Assembly: GCA_003243195.1 (NCBI GenBank)
Contig: QFQI01000013.1
Location: 1 to 64,000 of the forward strand
Source: Sphingomonas taxi
GTDB taxonomy: Bacteria > Pseudomonadota > Alphaproteobacteria > Sphingomonadales > Sphingomonadaceae
Direction of reading: 5' to 3'
Length of the DNA stretch: 64,000 bases
Translations under genes and position numbers: made by a program
Notes under the pieces: generated by a model
What the model saw: only the letters and a program-made list of their open reading frames with translations
What the model was told of the DNA's origin: nothing
The model's database searches: none
Shown here: piece by piece, positions 27,686 to 37,279 of the stretch
Layout: each line of letters opens with the position of its first letter
Position numbering within the stretch: position 1 is the first letter of the stretch

Positions 27686-28069
27686 GTGCAGGCCGTGCGT
27701 CGCCTCTTGCTGGTCCATCCGCTGCTCGCGGCGCTGCTGTGCGTCGCCGCGCTCGCGCTGCGCATGGTGGTGCCGACCGGCCATATGCTGGCGGTCGAGC
27801 ACGGCCATGTCGCGGTCGTCACCTGCCCCGGCGTCGCCGCGATGCCGGCCCATGGCCATGCCGCGCCCGCCGACCATGCGAAGGCCAGCGACAGTCCGTG
27901 CGCCTTCGCCGGCCTGTCCGCGCCGCTGCTGGGCGCGGCGGACGCCGTGCTGCTGGTCGCCGCGCTGGCGCTGGTCGCCGCCGCCGCGCTCACCCATGCG
28001 CCGCGCCTTCCGCCACGCGCGCGCCGGCACCTGCGGCCGCCGCTGCGCGGCCCCCCTGCCCGCCCCTGA
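27686..28069 (+). CDS. DUF2946-like membrane/exported small protein
   Basis: 127 aa from a GTG at 27686. A hydrophobic N-terminal segment (about 8-27) is followed by VVPTGHMLAVEHGH, a CPG, several histidines (HGHAAPADHAK), PCAFAGLS and a second hydrophobic segment (about 78-102). This Cys/His layout resembles DUF2946 proteins, which commonly precede a metal-related TonB receptor. The receptor at 28148 follows by 78 bp on the same strand. A metal (possibly copper) link is inference from the family and neighbours. Confidence 0.55.
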   Translation: MQAVRRLLLVHPLLAALLCVAALALRMVVPTGHMLAVEHGHVAVVTCPGVAAMPAHGHAAPADHAKASDSPCAFAGLSAPLLGAADAVLLVAALALVAAAALTHAPRLPPRARRHLRPPLRGPPARP

Positions 28070-28147
28070 ACCGACGCCGCGCGACCGGTCCGCCCGGTCG
28101 CCATTATCCGCCCGCCGTGCGCGCGGGCCGTCAGGGGATCACCCGTC

Positions 28148-30133
28148 ATGTACCGTCTTCTCGCCGCGCTGCTCGCCGGCGCCGTCACCATGCCTGCCTG
28201 CGCGCAGGAACAACCCGACACGCGCTTCGCGGTCGGCGATATCGTCGTCGTCGCGCACCCGATGGCCGGCTCCACGGACAACGTGCTCACCTCCATCGAC
28301 CTAATGGGCGGCGACATCGCGCAGCGCCAGAATGTCGACAATGCCTGGGAGCTGTTCGCGCGCTTGCCCGGCGTCATGCTCACCGATTTCGGCCAGGGCA
28401 CCACCTCCGGCCGTTTCTCGATCCGCGGCTTCAACGGCGAGGGGGAGATCAACGCGGTCAAGCTGCTGATCGACGGCGTGCCCTCCAACGACAATGCCGG
28501 TCGCATGGACTTCATCGACTCCGTCTCGCCGCTCGACATCGCCTCGGTGGAGCTGGTGCGCGGCACGTCCGATCCGCGCTGGGGATTGCACAGCATCGCC
28601 GGCAACGCCGGCATCGTCACGCGCACCGGCGGCACCTATCTCGATGCGCGTCTGCTCGGCGGATCGTTCGGGACGCGCGACGCCCAGCTTGCGGGCGGCG
28701 TGGAGAGCGGGCGCCTGTCGCAGAACTATACGATCGGCTATCGCCGCAGCGGCGGGTTCCGCGCCCATGCCGGGCTGGAGCGGCTGAACCTGGCCGGCAA
28801 GTGGTTCTACGACGCCGGCGCGGCGAAGCTGGGCGTGACGATGCGCCATTCGCGCGGCGAGGCGGAGGAGCCGGGCTATCTCACCGATGCCGATGCCTAC
28901 ACCGATCGGCGGCGCTCCTATCCGGTGTCGCGAACCGACGGCGGCACGCGCGAACTGTCGCAATATGCGCTGCACCTCGATGCCGCGCCAGCGGAGGCGG
29001 TGTCGCTCACGCTGCGCGGCTATGCCAACCATCTCGACGACGATCGCTACGTGCGCTTCTCCGCGCAGGTGCCGCAGCAGCGCCGGCTGACCCGCGAACA
29101 GCAATATGGCGTGGTGGCGGCGCTCCACTGGCATGCGCAGGACTGGCTGATGGCGGAGGCCGGCGGCGACGTGCAGTGGCAGGACAACCAGAGCCTGCGC
29201 TGGACCAGCGTCGAGCGCCGCCTGACCGCCGCCACGCGCAACCAGCAGTTCGGGCTGACGGTCGGCGGCGGCTATGTGCAGGCGATCGTGACGCCGGTCG
29301 CGTGGCTGACGGTCACCCCGGCGTGGCGGCTCGACCGCGTCGGCGGCGATTTCACCAACCGGCTGAACGGCCTGCAATACCGCGTCAACGATTACGGTAC
29401 GATCAGCCAGCCGAAATTGTCGGTGGCGGTGACGCCGCTGCCGGGCGTCACCGCCTACGGCAATTACGGACGCACGTTCCAGATCGGCGCCGGCTCCGGC
29501 GCCTATGTCGTGCCGCCGCGCGAACGCGATCTCGCGCCGTCGATCAACACCGGGTGGGAGGCCGGCGTGAAGCTGGCGCGCGGGCGGTGGCTCACCGGCC
29601 GCGTCGCCGCCTGGCAGCAGGTGGCGAGCGGCGAGCTGAAGCGGCGGCTCAACGATCCCGCGGGCGAGTTCGACAATCTCGGCCGCACGCGGCGGCGCGG
29701 GGTGGACGTGCAGCTCTCGGTCCGCCCGGCGCCGGCGCTGTCGCTATGGGGGAGCTGGTCGCGCCAGCGCGCGGTGATCCTCACCCCCGATCCGGCCACC
29801 CCCGCCCAGGCCGGCAACACGATCGACCACGTTCCCGCCGACGTCTACACCGCCGGGGTGGAATGGACGCCCGACGCGTGGCGCATGTCGCTATGGGGCA
29901 ACGGCCAGTCGTCCTACGAACTGACGCCGGCCAACGCGCAGGGCCGCTACGGCGCGTCGACGCAGGTCACCGCGGAACTGGCGCGCGCGCTGACGCCGCA
30001 GGTGGAGCTGTCGGTGCAGGTCCGCAACCTGACCGGCGACCGCTACGAATATGTGTGGTTCGACGGAACGCAACGCCTGCACGCCCCGGCCGACCCGCGC
30101 GCGATCTATGGCGCGGTGCGGGTACGGCTGTAG
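28148..30133 (+). CDS. TonB-dependent receptor, probable metal/siderophore type
   Basis: 661 aa with a signal peptide (1-20, ending ACAQ). The TonB box-like stretch DIVVVAHP is followed by the plug (LFARLPGVMLTDFG, FSIRGFNGEGEIN, LLIDGVPSNDN, VELVRGTSDPRWGL) and a barrel ending AIYGAVRVRL. Its size and plug are those of FepA/BtuB-type importers, smaller than the oligosaccharide receptor at 1420. It lies downstream of a DUF2946-like gene. Substrate cannot be deduced; a copper or iron chelate is plausible. Confidence 0.9.
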   Translation: MYRLLAALLAGAVTMPACAQEQPDTRFAVGDIVVVAHPMAGSTDNVLTSIDLMGGDIAQRQNVDNAWELFARLPGVMLTDFGQGTTSGRFSIRGFNGEGEINAVKLLIDGVPSNDNAGRMDFIDSVSPLDIASVELVRGTSDPRWGLHSIAGNAGIVTRTGGTYLDARLLGGSFGTRDAQLAGGVESGRLSQNYTIGYRRSGGFRAHAGLERLNLAGKWFYDAGAAKLGVTMRHSRGEAEEPGYLTDADAYTDRRRSYPVSRTDGGTRELSQYALHLDAAPAEAVSLTLRGYANHLDDDRYVRFSAQVPQQRRLTREQQYGVVAALHWHAQDWLMAEAGGDVQWQDNQSLRWTSVERRLTAATRNQQFGLTVGGGYVQAIVTPVAWLTVTPAWRLDRVGGDFTNRLNGLQYRVNDYGTISQPKLSVAVTPLPGVTAYGNYGRTFQIGAGSGAYVVPPRERDLAPSINTGWEAGVKLARGRWLTGRVAAWQQVASGELKRRLNDPAGEFDNLGRTRRRGVDVQLSVRPAPALSLWGSWSRQRAVILTPDPATPAQAGNTIDHVPADVYTAGVEWTPDAWRMSLWGNGQSSYELTPANAQGRYGASTQVTAELARALTPQVELSVQVRNLTGDRYEYVWFDGTQRLHAPADPRAIYGAVRVRL

Positions 30134-30160
30134 CGGGGGCCACCCCGCGACAGCCGGCCC

Positions 30161-30190
30161 GCGCCCTCCCCGGCGACACCGGGAGGGCGC
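30161..30190. terminator. Bidirectional terminator-like hairpin
   Basis: GCGCCCTCCC (30161-30170) pairs perfectly with GGGAGGGCGC (30181-30190). It lies in the 120-bp gap between the convergent TonB receptor and DUF1080 genes. T-runs are absent. Confidence 0.5.
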
Positions 30191-30253
30191 GCCGGTTCAC
30201 GACGGCTCACGCGTCCGGCGGGGACGACCGGCCGCCCGAACCAGCCGCCGTCC

Positions 30254-31036
30254 TCACCGCGCGTCGGGCAGCTCCCGGACCCAGATGTTGCGGAAGCTGA
30301 TCGGCGCGCTGGGATCGCCATGGTCCTGCAACTTGATCGGCGCCTTGCCGTGCGCGGTGTAGCGCGGCTGGCCGATGTACGTCGTCTGTCCGCGCACCTC
30401 GCTATGGTCCTGCACCAGCACGCCGTTGATGTGCGCGGTGACATAGGCCGGGCGCGTCACCGCGCCATCCGCGCCGAAGCGCGGCGCTTCCCACAGCACG
30501 TCGATGCTCTGCCACTCGCCGGGCTTGCGCGCGGGATTGGCGAGCGGCGGCGTCTGCTTGTAGATCGCGCCGAGCTGCCCGTTGACGTAGGTGGCGTTGC
30601 GATAGCTGTCCATGATCTGCAACTCATAGCCTTCGTCGCCCTTGCCGGTGGACGCCAGGAACAGCCCGCTGTTGCCGCGCGCCTGCCCTTCGCCGTTGAT
30701 GCCGGCCGGGATGCGGAATTCCAGGTGCAGTTGGTAGCTGCCGAACGACTGCTTCGTCTGGATGTTGCCGGTGCCCTTCTTCACGGTCACCGCGCCGTCC
30801 GCGACCGTCCAGCCGGCCGCGCCGCCGGTGTTGACCGACGCCCAGCGATCCAGCCCCTTGCCGTCGAACAGCACCACCGCGTCGGACGGCGCGGCCCAGC
30901 CGGCAAAGGCGCCCGGCACCACCACCGGCACCTCCGGCGACCATTGCTCGGTCGCCTTGGGATCGCCCTGCGGCGCCTGCGCGATGGCGGCGGATGCCGC
31001 GAGCAGCGCGCCCGCGCCCGCCACGATAGTCTTCAT
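30254..31036 (-). CDS. Exported DUF1080 (3-keto-disaccharide hydrolase family) protein
   Basis: 260 aa with a signal peptide (about 1-20, ending AIAQ). The DUF1080 concanavalin-like beta-sandwich spans most of the rest, with LFDGKGLDRWASVN, GWTVADGAV, FGSYQLHLEFRIP, GNSGLFLAS, GYELQIMDSY and IKLQDHG. The Pfam family is named for cleavage of 3-keto-glycosides. The start is 31036, where ATGA overlaps the stop of the Gfo/Idh gene, so the pair is translationally coupled. An upstream ATG at 31045 is less likely. Confidence 0.88.
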   Translation of the reverse strand: MKTIVAGAGALLAASAAIAQAPQGDPKATEQWSPEVPVVVPGAFAGWAAPSDAVVLFDGKGLDRWASVNTGGAAGWTVADGAVTVKKGTGNIQTKQSFGSYQLHLEFRIPAGINGEGQARGNSGLFLASTGKGDEGYELQIMDSYRNATYVNGQLGAIYKQTPPLANPARKPGEWQSIDVLWEAPRFGADGAVTRPAYVTAHINGVLVQDHSEVRGQTTYIGQPRYTAHGKAPIKLQDHGDPSAPISFRNIWVRELPDAR

Positions 31037-32400
31037 AGCTCCCATCCCTTTCGATACTCCCGGTCCAGATAGCGGTTCGCGTCCGCAACGTTGGTGATGC
31101 GCCCTGCGGCGCCGTCATAGTCGATCGGTTGCCCGGCCCGCAGCGCGACATTGCCGAGCAACATCGTCTCGGTCAGCGGCACCGCGACCGCGAAGGGCGA
31201 GGAGATCGCCTCCTCGCCCCGGATCGCGCGGATCCAGTTCATCTCATGCCCGTTCAGCCCGCCGCCGATGCGCGGCAGCGATGGCGGGATCGCCGCGGCG
31301 CGCTCCGCCACGCCCTCGCCGATCAGCACCGGCTTCTCGCCATAGGTTTCGTGCATCAACATGCCGCGGTCGCCGATGTACAGCACGCCCCCGGTCGGAT
31401 CCATGCGCGCATCCGCCGGCAGCCCCGGCGGCGTCGGCGGCATCAGCCCGCCGTCGTACCACGTCATGCGCACCGGCCCGCCCTTCGCCTGCGCGAATTC
31501 GAAGAAGGTGACGGTGGCCAGCGGATAGCTGCCCTGCGCCGGATCGTCGGGATTGCCCCAGACGCTGTGCCGGGTCTCGACGCGCGTCGGCAGCCCGGGT
31601 TCGAGCGCCCAGACCGGGAAATCGACCAGATGCGCGCCCATGTCGCCCAGCGCGCCGGTGCCGAACGGCGCCCAGCCGCGCCAGTTGAAGTGCGCGTAGA
31701 TCGGATTGTAGCCCCAGTCGACCGTCGCCGGCCCGCGCCACACGTCCCAGTCGAGCGCCGCCGGGGTCGGCACCGCCGCCGGCCGCGCCACGCCCTGCGG
31801 CCAGATCGGGCGGTTGGTCCACACCTGCACCTCGCGCACGCGCCCGATCGCGCCGCCGCGCACGATCTCCACCGCGCGCCGGCCATCGTCGCCGGAATGG
31901 CCCTGATTGCCCATCTGCGTCACCAGCTTCGGATTGCGGCGCGCCAGATCGGCGAGCACGCGCCCCTCGCGGATCGTGTAGGTCAGCGGTTTCTGCACAT
32001 AGACATGCAGCCCGCGCTCCATCGCCTGCTTCGCCGCCACCGCATGATGATGGTCGGGCGTCGCGATCACCACCGCGTCGATGTCCTTGCGGCGATCGAA
32101 CATGCGGCGATAGTCGGCGTATTTGTCCGCCTTGTCATAGGCGGCCTTCAGCGCGGCGCGTTTCGGATCGTCGCCGACCGACTTCGCGACATGCGACAGG
32201 TCGACGTCGGCCAGCGCGACGATGTTCTCGCCCGTCAGCCGCTCCATGTTGGCGGCGCCCATGCCGCCCGCGCCGATCACCGCGACGTTGACGCGATCGC
32301 TGGCGGACCGGCGACGCTTCTGCGCGCGAACGGGCGCGGCGCCCAGCCCGGCCGCGACCGCCGCGGCCCCGCCCAGCCATGTCCGGCGATTGATCGTCAT
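31033..32400 (-). CDS. Tat-exported Gfo/Idh/MocA family oxidoreductase
   Basis: 455 aa. The N-terminus NRRTWLGGAAAVAAGLG is a twin-arginine leader, so the folded cofactor-bound enzyme is probably exported. The Rossmann domain shows VAVIGAGGMG, DADVDLSHV-like acidic turn (ALADVDLSH) and the VVIATPDHHHA motif. VQKPLTYT carries the catalytic-region EKP-like lysine, and the substrate domain follows. The start at 32400 has AAGGGGAGAGGAG upstream. It overlaps the DUF1080 gene by ATGA. Oxidation of a glycoside at C3 followed by DUF1080 cleavage is the likely pair function, by family knowledge. Confidence 0.88.
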   Translation of the reverse strand: MTINRRTWLGGAAAVAAGLGAAPVRAQKRRRSASDRVNVAVIGAGGMGAANMERLTGENIVALADVDLSHVAKSVGDDPKRAALKAAYDKADKYADYRRMFDRRKDIDAVVIATPDHHHAVAAKQAMERGLHVYVQKPLTYTIREGRVLADLARRNPKLVTQMGNQGHSGDDGRRAVEIVRGGAIGRVREVQVWTNRPIWPQGVARPAAVPTPAALDWDVWRGPATVDWGYNPIYAHFNWRGWAPFGTGALGDMGAHLVDFPVWALEPGLPTRVETRHSVWGNPDDPAQGSYPLATVTFFEFAQAKGGPVRMTWYDGGLMPPTPPGLPADARMDPTGGVLYIGDRGMLMHETYGEKPVLIGEGVAERAAAIPPSLPRIGGGLNGHEMNWIRAIRGEEAISSPFAVAVPLTETMLLGNVALRAGQPIDYDGAAGRITNVADANRYLDREYRKGWEL

Positions 32401-32488
32401 CCGCTCCTCTCCCCTTATCGTTGTTGCCGGCAGGATGGGCGGGATGGTCGTGGAACTCAAGCGTTTGTGAGGAGCGATGCCGGAGGCC

Positions 32489-32514
32489 CACCCACCCCGG
32501 CGCGGGGGTGGGTG
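32489..32514 (-). terminator. Hairpin downstream of the M13 peptidase
   Basis: CACCCACCCC (32489-32498) pairs with GGGGTGGGTG (32505-32514) around a GGCGCG loop. It is about 50 bp past the M13 gene stop on the minus strand. No T-run is visible. Confidence 0.45.
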
Positions 32515-32566
32515 ACGCGAAGGCGGGTGGCGCGGGGGTGGCGGAGAACCTGCGCCACCCCGCCGC

Positions 32567-34606
32567 TCACCAGATCTTCACGCGATCCTTCGGCGCGAGG
32601 TACAGCTTGTCGCCCGGCTTCACGCCAAATGCGTCGTACCAGGCGTCGACGTTCCGCACGATCCCGTTGACGCGGTAATAGGCCGGCGAGTGCGGGTCGG
32701 TCAGCAGCCGCGCGCGCAACGCCCCCTCGCGCACCTTGCTGCGCCACGCCTGCGCATAGGCCAGGAAGAAGCGCTGATCGCCGGTCAGCCCGTCGATCAC
32801 CGGCGCCTTGCCATGTTCGGCCTGATACTTCTGGTACGCCGAATAGGCCGCCTCGATCCCGCCGAGATCGCCGATATTCTCGCCCAGCGTCAGCGCGCCC
32901 TTCACCCTGGTGCCGGGGATCGGCTCATATTGGTCGTACTGCCCGACCAGCACGCCGGTGCGCTGCGCGAAGGCGGCGCGGGTTGCGGGGGTCCACCAAT
33001 TCTCGAACTTGCCCGACGCGGCGAACTGGCTGCCCTGATCGTCGAAGCCATGCCCCATCTCATGCCCGATCACCGCGCCGATCGCGCCGTAATTCACCGC
33101 CGCATCCGCCTTCGGGTCGAAGAACGGCGCCTGCAGGATCGCCGCCGGGAAGGTGATCTGGTTGACCAGCGGATTGTAATAGGCGTTCACCGTCTGCGGC
33201 GTCATTTCCCACAGCGTGCGGTCGACGGGCCGGGCGAAACGGCTCACGTCCAGCTCGTGCTGGAATTGCGCGGCGCGCAGGTTGTTGCCGATCGGATCGC
33301 CGCGCACGACCTTCAGCGCCGCATAGTCGATATATTCGGCGGGGTGCCCGGTGCGCGGTTCGAACGCCGCGAGCTTGGCCAGCGCCGCCTTCTTCGTCGC
33401 GTCGTCCATCCACGTGTTGCCGGCGATCCGCTCCTGATAGGCGGCGCGCAGGTTCTGGATCAGGTCGGCCATCTTGGCCTCGCTTTCCGGCGGGTAGAAG
33501 CGCTGGACATAGACCTTGCCCACCGCCTCGCCCATCGCGCCGTTGACCAGCGCGACGCCGCGCTTCCAGCGCGCGCGCTGCTCGGGCTGGTCGGCCAGCG
33601 TCCTGCCGTAGAAGGCGAAGCTGGCGTCGTCGAACGCCTTGGGCAACACCGCCGCCTGGCTGGACGCGAACCGGAACTTCATCCAGTCCTGCCACGTAGC
33701 CACCGGCGTCGTCGCGAAGATGCGGCCCAGCGCGGTCAGCGCGGTATCGGTGCTCATGATGACGACCGGCTGATCGCCATAGCCGGCGGTCTTCTCCATC
33801 GCGGCGAAGTCGAAGCCGGGGGCCAGCGCCTTGCGCTGCGCCGCCGTCATCGGCTTCAGCATCGCCACCATGTCGCGCTGCTGCACCGGCGACCAGTGCA
33901 CCTTCGCCATGTCGGTTTCCAGCGCGATGATCCGTGCCGCCCTCGCCGCCGCATCCGGCACGCCCGACAGCGTCAGGATCTGCGTCACATACCGGCGATA
34001 GGCGGCGCGATAGGTGTCGTATTTCGCGCCGGGCAGCAGGTAATAGTCGCGCCCGCCCATGCCGAGCGACCCCTGGCTCCATCCCGCGACATAGCGGGTC
34101 GGGTCGGACGGATCGGGAAGCTGCCCGATCTCGACGGGGGCGGCATAGCCGATCGTCGCGAACAGCGTCTGCAACTTCGCGCGATCGTTCGCGGCGTCGA
34201 TCGTCGCGAAATACGGCTTGAGCGGTGCGGTGCCGGCGCGCTCGATCGCGGGCTGGTCCATGAAGCTGGCGTAGAGTGCGCCGATCTGCGGCGCGGCCGG
34301 CCCGACCGCGGCGGGGTTGGCGGTCGCGTCCTCCAGGATCTTGCGCACCTGCAATTCGGCGGCGTCGACCAGCACCACGCTCGGCCCGGCGGACTGGCGA
34401 TCGGCGGCGATCGGGGTGGTCCGGTCCCAGGTGCCGTTGACATAGGTCCAGAAATCGTCGCCCGGCTTCACATTGGTGTCGCGCGCGGCGAGATCGACGC
34501 CGAAGCTGCCGTAGCGCGCCGCCGCCGGCGCCTGCGCCGACGCTGCCGGCACGATCGCCAGCGCGGCTGCGCCCAGCGAAAGGCGCAGGAAAATGTTCAG
34601 GTGCAT
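32567..34606 (-). CDS. M13 family zinc metallopeptidase (neprilysin/PepO type)
   Basis: 679 aa with a signal peptide (about 1-24). The N-terminal M13 domain (PGDDFWTYVNGTWDRTTPI) is followed by the catalytic domain with VIGHEMGHGFDDQG (HExxH zinc ligands) and ENIGDLGG (third ligand Glu and Asp). The C-terminal RVNGIVRNVDAWYDAFGVKPGDKLYL is typical. It is probably a periplasmic or membrane-associated oligopeptidase. It lies 89 bp downstream of the DUF885 peptidase in the same direction. Confidence 0.95.
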   Translation of the reverse strand: MHLNIFLRLSLGAAALAIVPAASAQAPAAARYGSFGVDLAARDTNVKPGDDFWTYVNGTWDRTTPIAADRQSAGPSVVLVDAAELQVRKILEDATANPAAVGPAAPQIGALYASFMDQPAIERAGTAPLKPYFATIDAANDRAKLQTLFATIGYAAPVEIGQLPDPSDPTRYVAGWSQGSLGMGGRDYYLLPGAKYDTYRAAYRRYVTQILTLSGVPDAAARAARIIALETDMAKVHWSPVQQRDMVAMLKPMTAAQRKALAPGFDFAAMEKTAGYGDQPVVIMSTDTALTALGRIFATTPVATWQDWMKFRFASSQAAVLPKAFDDASFAFYGRTLADQPEQRARWKRGVALVNGAMGEAVGKVYVQRFYPPESEAKMADLIQNLRAAYQERIAGNTWMDDATKKAALAKLAAFEPRTGHPAEYIDYAALKVVRGDPIGNNLRAAQFQHELDVSRFARPVDRTLWEMTPQTVNAYYNPLVNQITFPAAILQAPFFDPKADAAVNYGAIGAVIGHEMGHGFDDQGSQFAASGKFENWWTPATRAAFAQRTGVLVGQYDQYEPIPGTRVKGALTLGENIGDLGGIEAAYSAYQKYQAEHGKAPVIDGLTGDQRFFLAYAQAWRSKVREGALRARLLTDPHSPAYYRVNGIVRNVDAWYDAFGVKPGDKLYLAPKDRVKIW

Positions 34607-34695
34607 CGCAATCCCTCAAAGGTGGTAGACGGCGATACGACACGGCCGGCGTCCGCGCAATCGGACCGCTCCGCGTCCCGCCGCCCCCTTCCGCG

Positions 34696-36435
34696 TTACG
34701 GCAGCGGATACGGCCCCTTGCCCTTGTCGGCGATGAACTGCGCGGCGCGCTGGTCGATCAGCGGCAGCGGCACCGACCCCAGGCTCAGCATCGCATCGTG
34801 GAAGGCGCGGATGTCGAACCGCTCGCCCAGCGCCTTTTGCGCCCGCGCGCGCGCGTCGAGGAACGCCAGCTCGCCCATGTAATAGCTCAGCGCCTGTCCC
34901 GGCCATGCGATGTAGCGGTCGACCTCGGTGGTGATCTCATGGTTGGACAGCGCGGTATTGTCGCGCAGGAACGCCTGTGCCTGTTCGCGCGACCAGCCCC
35001 TGGCGTGCACGCCGGTATCCACCACCAGCCGCGCCGCGCGCCACATCTGGTACGACAGCATGCCGAACACGTCATAGGGCGTCTCGTACATCCCCATGTC
35101 CTCGCCCAGCGCCTCGCAATACAGCGCCCAGCCCTCGCCGTAAGCGGACAGATATTCGTCGCGGCGATAGGCGGGCAGGTCGGTCAGCTCGGCCGCGAAC
35201 GGCATCTGGAAGGCGTGGCCCGGCGCGCTTTCGTGCAGCGTCAGCCCCGGCAGCGAATAGAGCGCGCGCGACGGCAGGTCGTAGGTGTTGACCAGATACA
35301 CCCCCGGCCCGCCGCGCCCGCTGGTATAGAAAGGCGCGACATCGGCCGGCACCGGCCGGATCGCGAAACGCTGGCGCGGCAGCCGGCCGAACCAGTCGCC
35401 GGACTTGCCGTCGAACGTCTTGGCGATCCATGCCGCGCGGTTCAGCAGGTCCTGCGGCGTCCTGGCGTAGAATTGCGGATCGGTGCGCAGATGCGCGAGG
35501 AACGACGGCAGGTCGCCCTGCCATTGCACCTGCCGCATCACCTGCTGCATGCGCGCGCGGATCTTCGCCACCTCGCTCAGCCCGAGCGCGTGGATCTGCT
35601 CGGCGGTCATGTCGCGCGTCACGAACTCGCGGATCTTCGCCTGGTAATAAGCGCGCCCGTCCGGCAGGTCGTAGGCGGCCAGCGTCGTGCGCGCGCCCGG
35701 GATATATTCGTCGCGCAGGAACGCCAGCAGCGTGGCATGCGCGGGCACCACCGCCGCCGCGATCACGCGCCGCGCCTCGGCGCGCAACGCCGCCTGCCGT
35801 GCGGCGGGGATGGTGGCGGGCAGCGTCCGGAACGGCGCGTAGAAGGGCGAGTCCTCCCCGTCCCCCGCCTTCACTACCTGTTCGACGCCCGCGTCGCGGC
35901 CCTGCAAGGTGATGCGCGGCAGCGTGAAGCCACGCTTCAGCCCGGCGCGCATGTTGGCGATCTGCTGGTCGTAGTAACGCGGCAGGCTGGCGAGCTGCGA
36001 CAGATACCGCCGCAGCGCCGGCTCGTCGCGATACGTCTCGCGCGGCATGCCGGCGATGCCCATCCAGAAACTGGTATCGGCGGTCAGCGGCTTCTCATAT
36101 TCGCGGAAGCGCTGGTCGGCGAGCCGCGCTTCGACCTGCGCGCGATAGACGACGTAATCGGCGCGCGCGCCCGGCGACAGTTTTTGCGGGTCGATCGCGT
36201 CCAGCGCGGCGATCGTCTCCGTCCAGCGCTTCAGCCTCGCCGCCTGTGCCGCCGGGCCGACATCGGGCAGCGTCGCCCGCTTGCTGGCCGGCGCGTCCTC
36301 CTCCGGTCCGTTCAGCGTCTTGCGCCATGCATATTCCGCCTCCGACACCTGGCGGAACCGCGCATCGGCCGCGCTCGCGCGCGCCGCGTCCGGCGCGGCC
36401 AGCAGCAGCGCCATCGCCAGCGTCGATCCGATCAT
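34696..36435 (-). CDS. DUF885 family exported metallopeptidase-like protein
   Basis: 579 aa with a signal peptide (1-20, ending ARA). The DUF885 domain fills the protein and shows the putative metal motif LHESAPGHAFQM (HExxxGH) followed by GEGWALYCEALGEDMGMYE with further conserved acids. Several members act as carboxypeptidase/dipeptidase-like enzymes, but function is not settled for the family. It sits between the GntR regulator and the M13 peptidase, suggesting a peptide-use neighbourhood. Confidence 0.88.
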   Translation of the reverse strand: MIGSTLAMALLLAAPDAARASAADARFRQVSEAEYAWRKTLNGPEEDAPASKRATLPDVGPAAQAARLKRWTETIAALDAIDPQKLSPGARADYVVYRAQVEARLADQRFREYEKPLTADTSFWMGIAGMPRETYRDEPALRRYLSQLASLPRYYDQQIANMRAGLKRGFTLPRITLQGRDAGVEQVVKAGDGEDSPFYAPFRTLPATIPAARQAALRAEARRVIAAAVVPAHATLLAFLRDEYIPGARTTLAAYDLPDGRAYYQAKIREFVTRDMTAEQIHALGLSEVAKIRARMQQVMRQVQWQGDLPSFLAHLRTDPQFYARTPQDLLNRAAWIAKTFDGKSGDWFGRLPRQRFAIRPVPADVAPFYTSGRGGPGVYLVNTYDLPSRALYSLPGLTLHESAPGHAFQMPFAAELTDLPAYRRDEYLSAYGEGWALYCEALGEDMGMYETPYDVFGMLSYQMWRAARLVVDTGVHARGWSREQAQAFLRDNTALSNHEITTEVDRYIAWPGQALSYYMGELAFLDARARAQKALGERFDIRAFHDAMLSLGSVPLPLIDQRAAQFIADKGKGPYPLP

Positions 36436-36531
36436 CGTCCATTCTCCTTCATGTGCGCGCGGTGCCGTCGATCCGCGCGCGCGCGGCGCCGCCAGCCGGG
36501 GCCGATGGGGAAGGAGCCGCGCCGTCGGTCG

Positions 36532-37203
36532 TCACGAGGCGCGCGCGGGGCCATCCAGCATCTCGAACTCGCGCCGCAGGTCGAGGATCGTCTGCTCGAT
36601 ATGCGCGTGCATCCGCTGCGTCACGAGCGCGGCATCGCGCGACAGCCAGCTTTCGAGCAGCAGCGCATGTTCGTCGTTGGCGCGCTGGTCGCGGCCCAGC
36701 GGCTCCAGATGCTTGCGCACGTAGCGCTCGCCCAGCACGTGCAGCCGCTCCAGCATCGTCGTCGTGATCGGCTGGCGGGACGGGCGCAGCAGCGCGAGGT
36801 GGAACGCGCGGTTGAACGCCCCCACGCCCTCGCCATGCGCGTTGGTCACCTCGTCGAGCTGGCTGAGCGTCCGCACCGCGGCGTCGCGCTCCGCCTCGCT
36901 GGCGCGCTCGGCGGCCAGCGCGGCGAGCTGCGGCTCCAGCTTCAGGCGCAGCGCATATACCTCCTCGGCCTCGGCGAAGGTCAGCTCGCGCACGAAATAA
37001 CCGTGGTTCGCGCGCGAACGCACCAGCCCTTCCTGCTCCAGCCGGGTCAGCGCCTCGCGCAGCGGGATCTTGCTGACCCCCAGCTCGGCGGCCAGCGCGT
37101 CCTGCCGGATCGCGCGCTGGGGATCGACCTTGCCCGCCAGGATGCGGTCACGCACGAGATCGACGAGTTGATCGGGCAGGTTGCGAACGATGATGCCGGT
37201 CAT
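36532..37203 (-). CDS. GntR-family regulator, FCD (FadR) subfamily
   Basis: 223 aa. The winged helix N-terminus shows DRILAGKVDPQRAIRQDALAAELGVSKIPLREALTRLEQEGLV. The all-helical FCD sensor domain (about 85-210) contains FNRAFHLAL and ERYVRKHL with likely metal/ligand histidines. The start at 37203 has GCGAGG eight bases upstream. It follows the hydroxyproline genes on the same strand, so it is the probable regulator of that cluster. The GTATAC palindrome at 42011 is a candidate site. Confidence 0.9.
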   Translation of the reverse strand: MTGIIVRNLPDQLVDLVRDRILAGKVDPQRAIRQDALAAELGVSKIPLREALTRLEQEGLVRSRANHGYFVRELTFAEAEEVYALRLKLEPQLAALAAERASEAERDAAVRTLSQLDEVTNAHGEGVGAFNRAFHLALLRPSRQPITTTMLERLHVLGERYVRKHLEPLGRDQRANDEHALLLESWLSRDAALVTQRMHAHIEQTILDLRREFEMLDGPARAS

Positions 37204-37279
37204 GAAAAGTGCCTCGCCGCGCCGTGATCGGCCCGGGTCGTCCGTTTTGCCGCACCGCCACACACCATGCAACCGCCGC

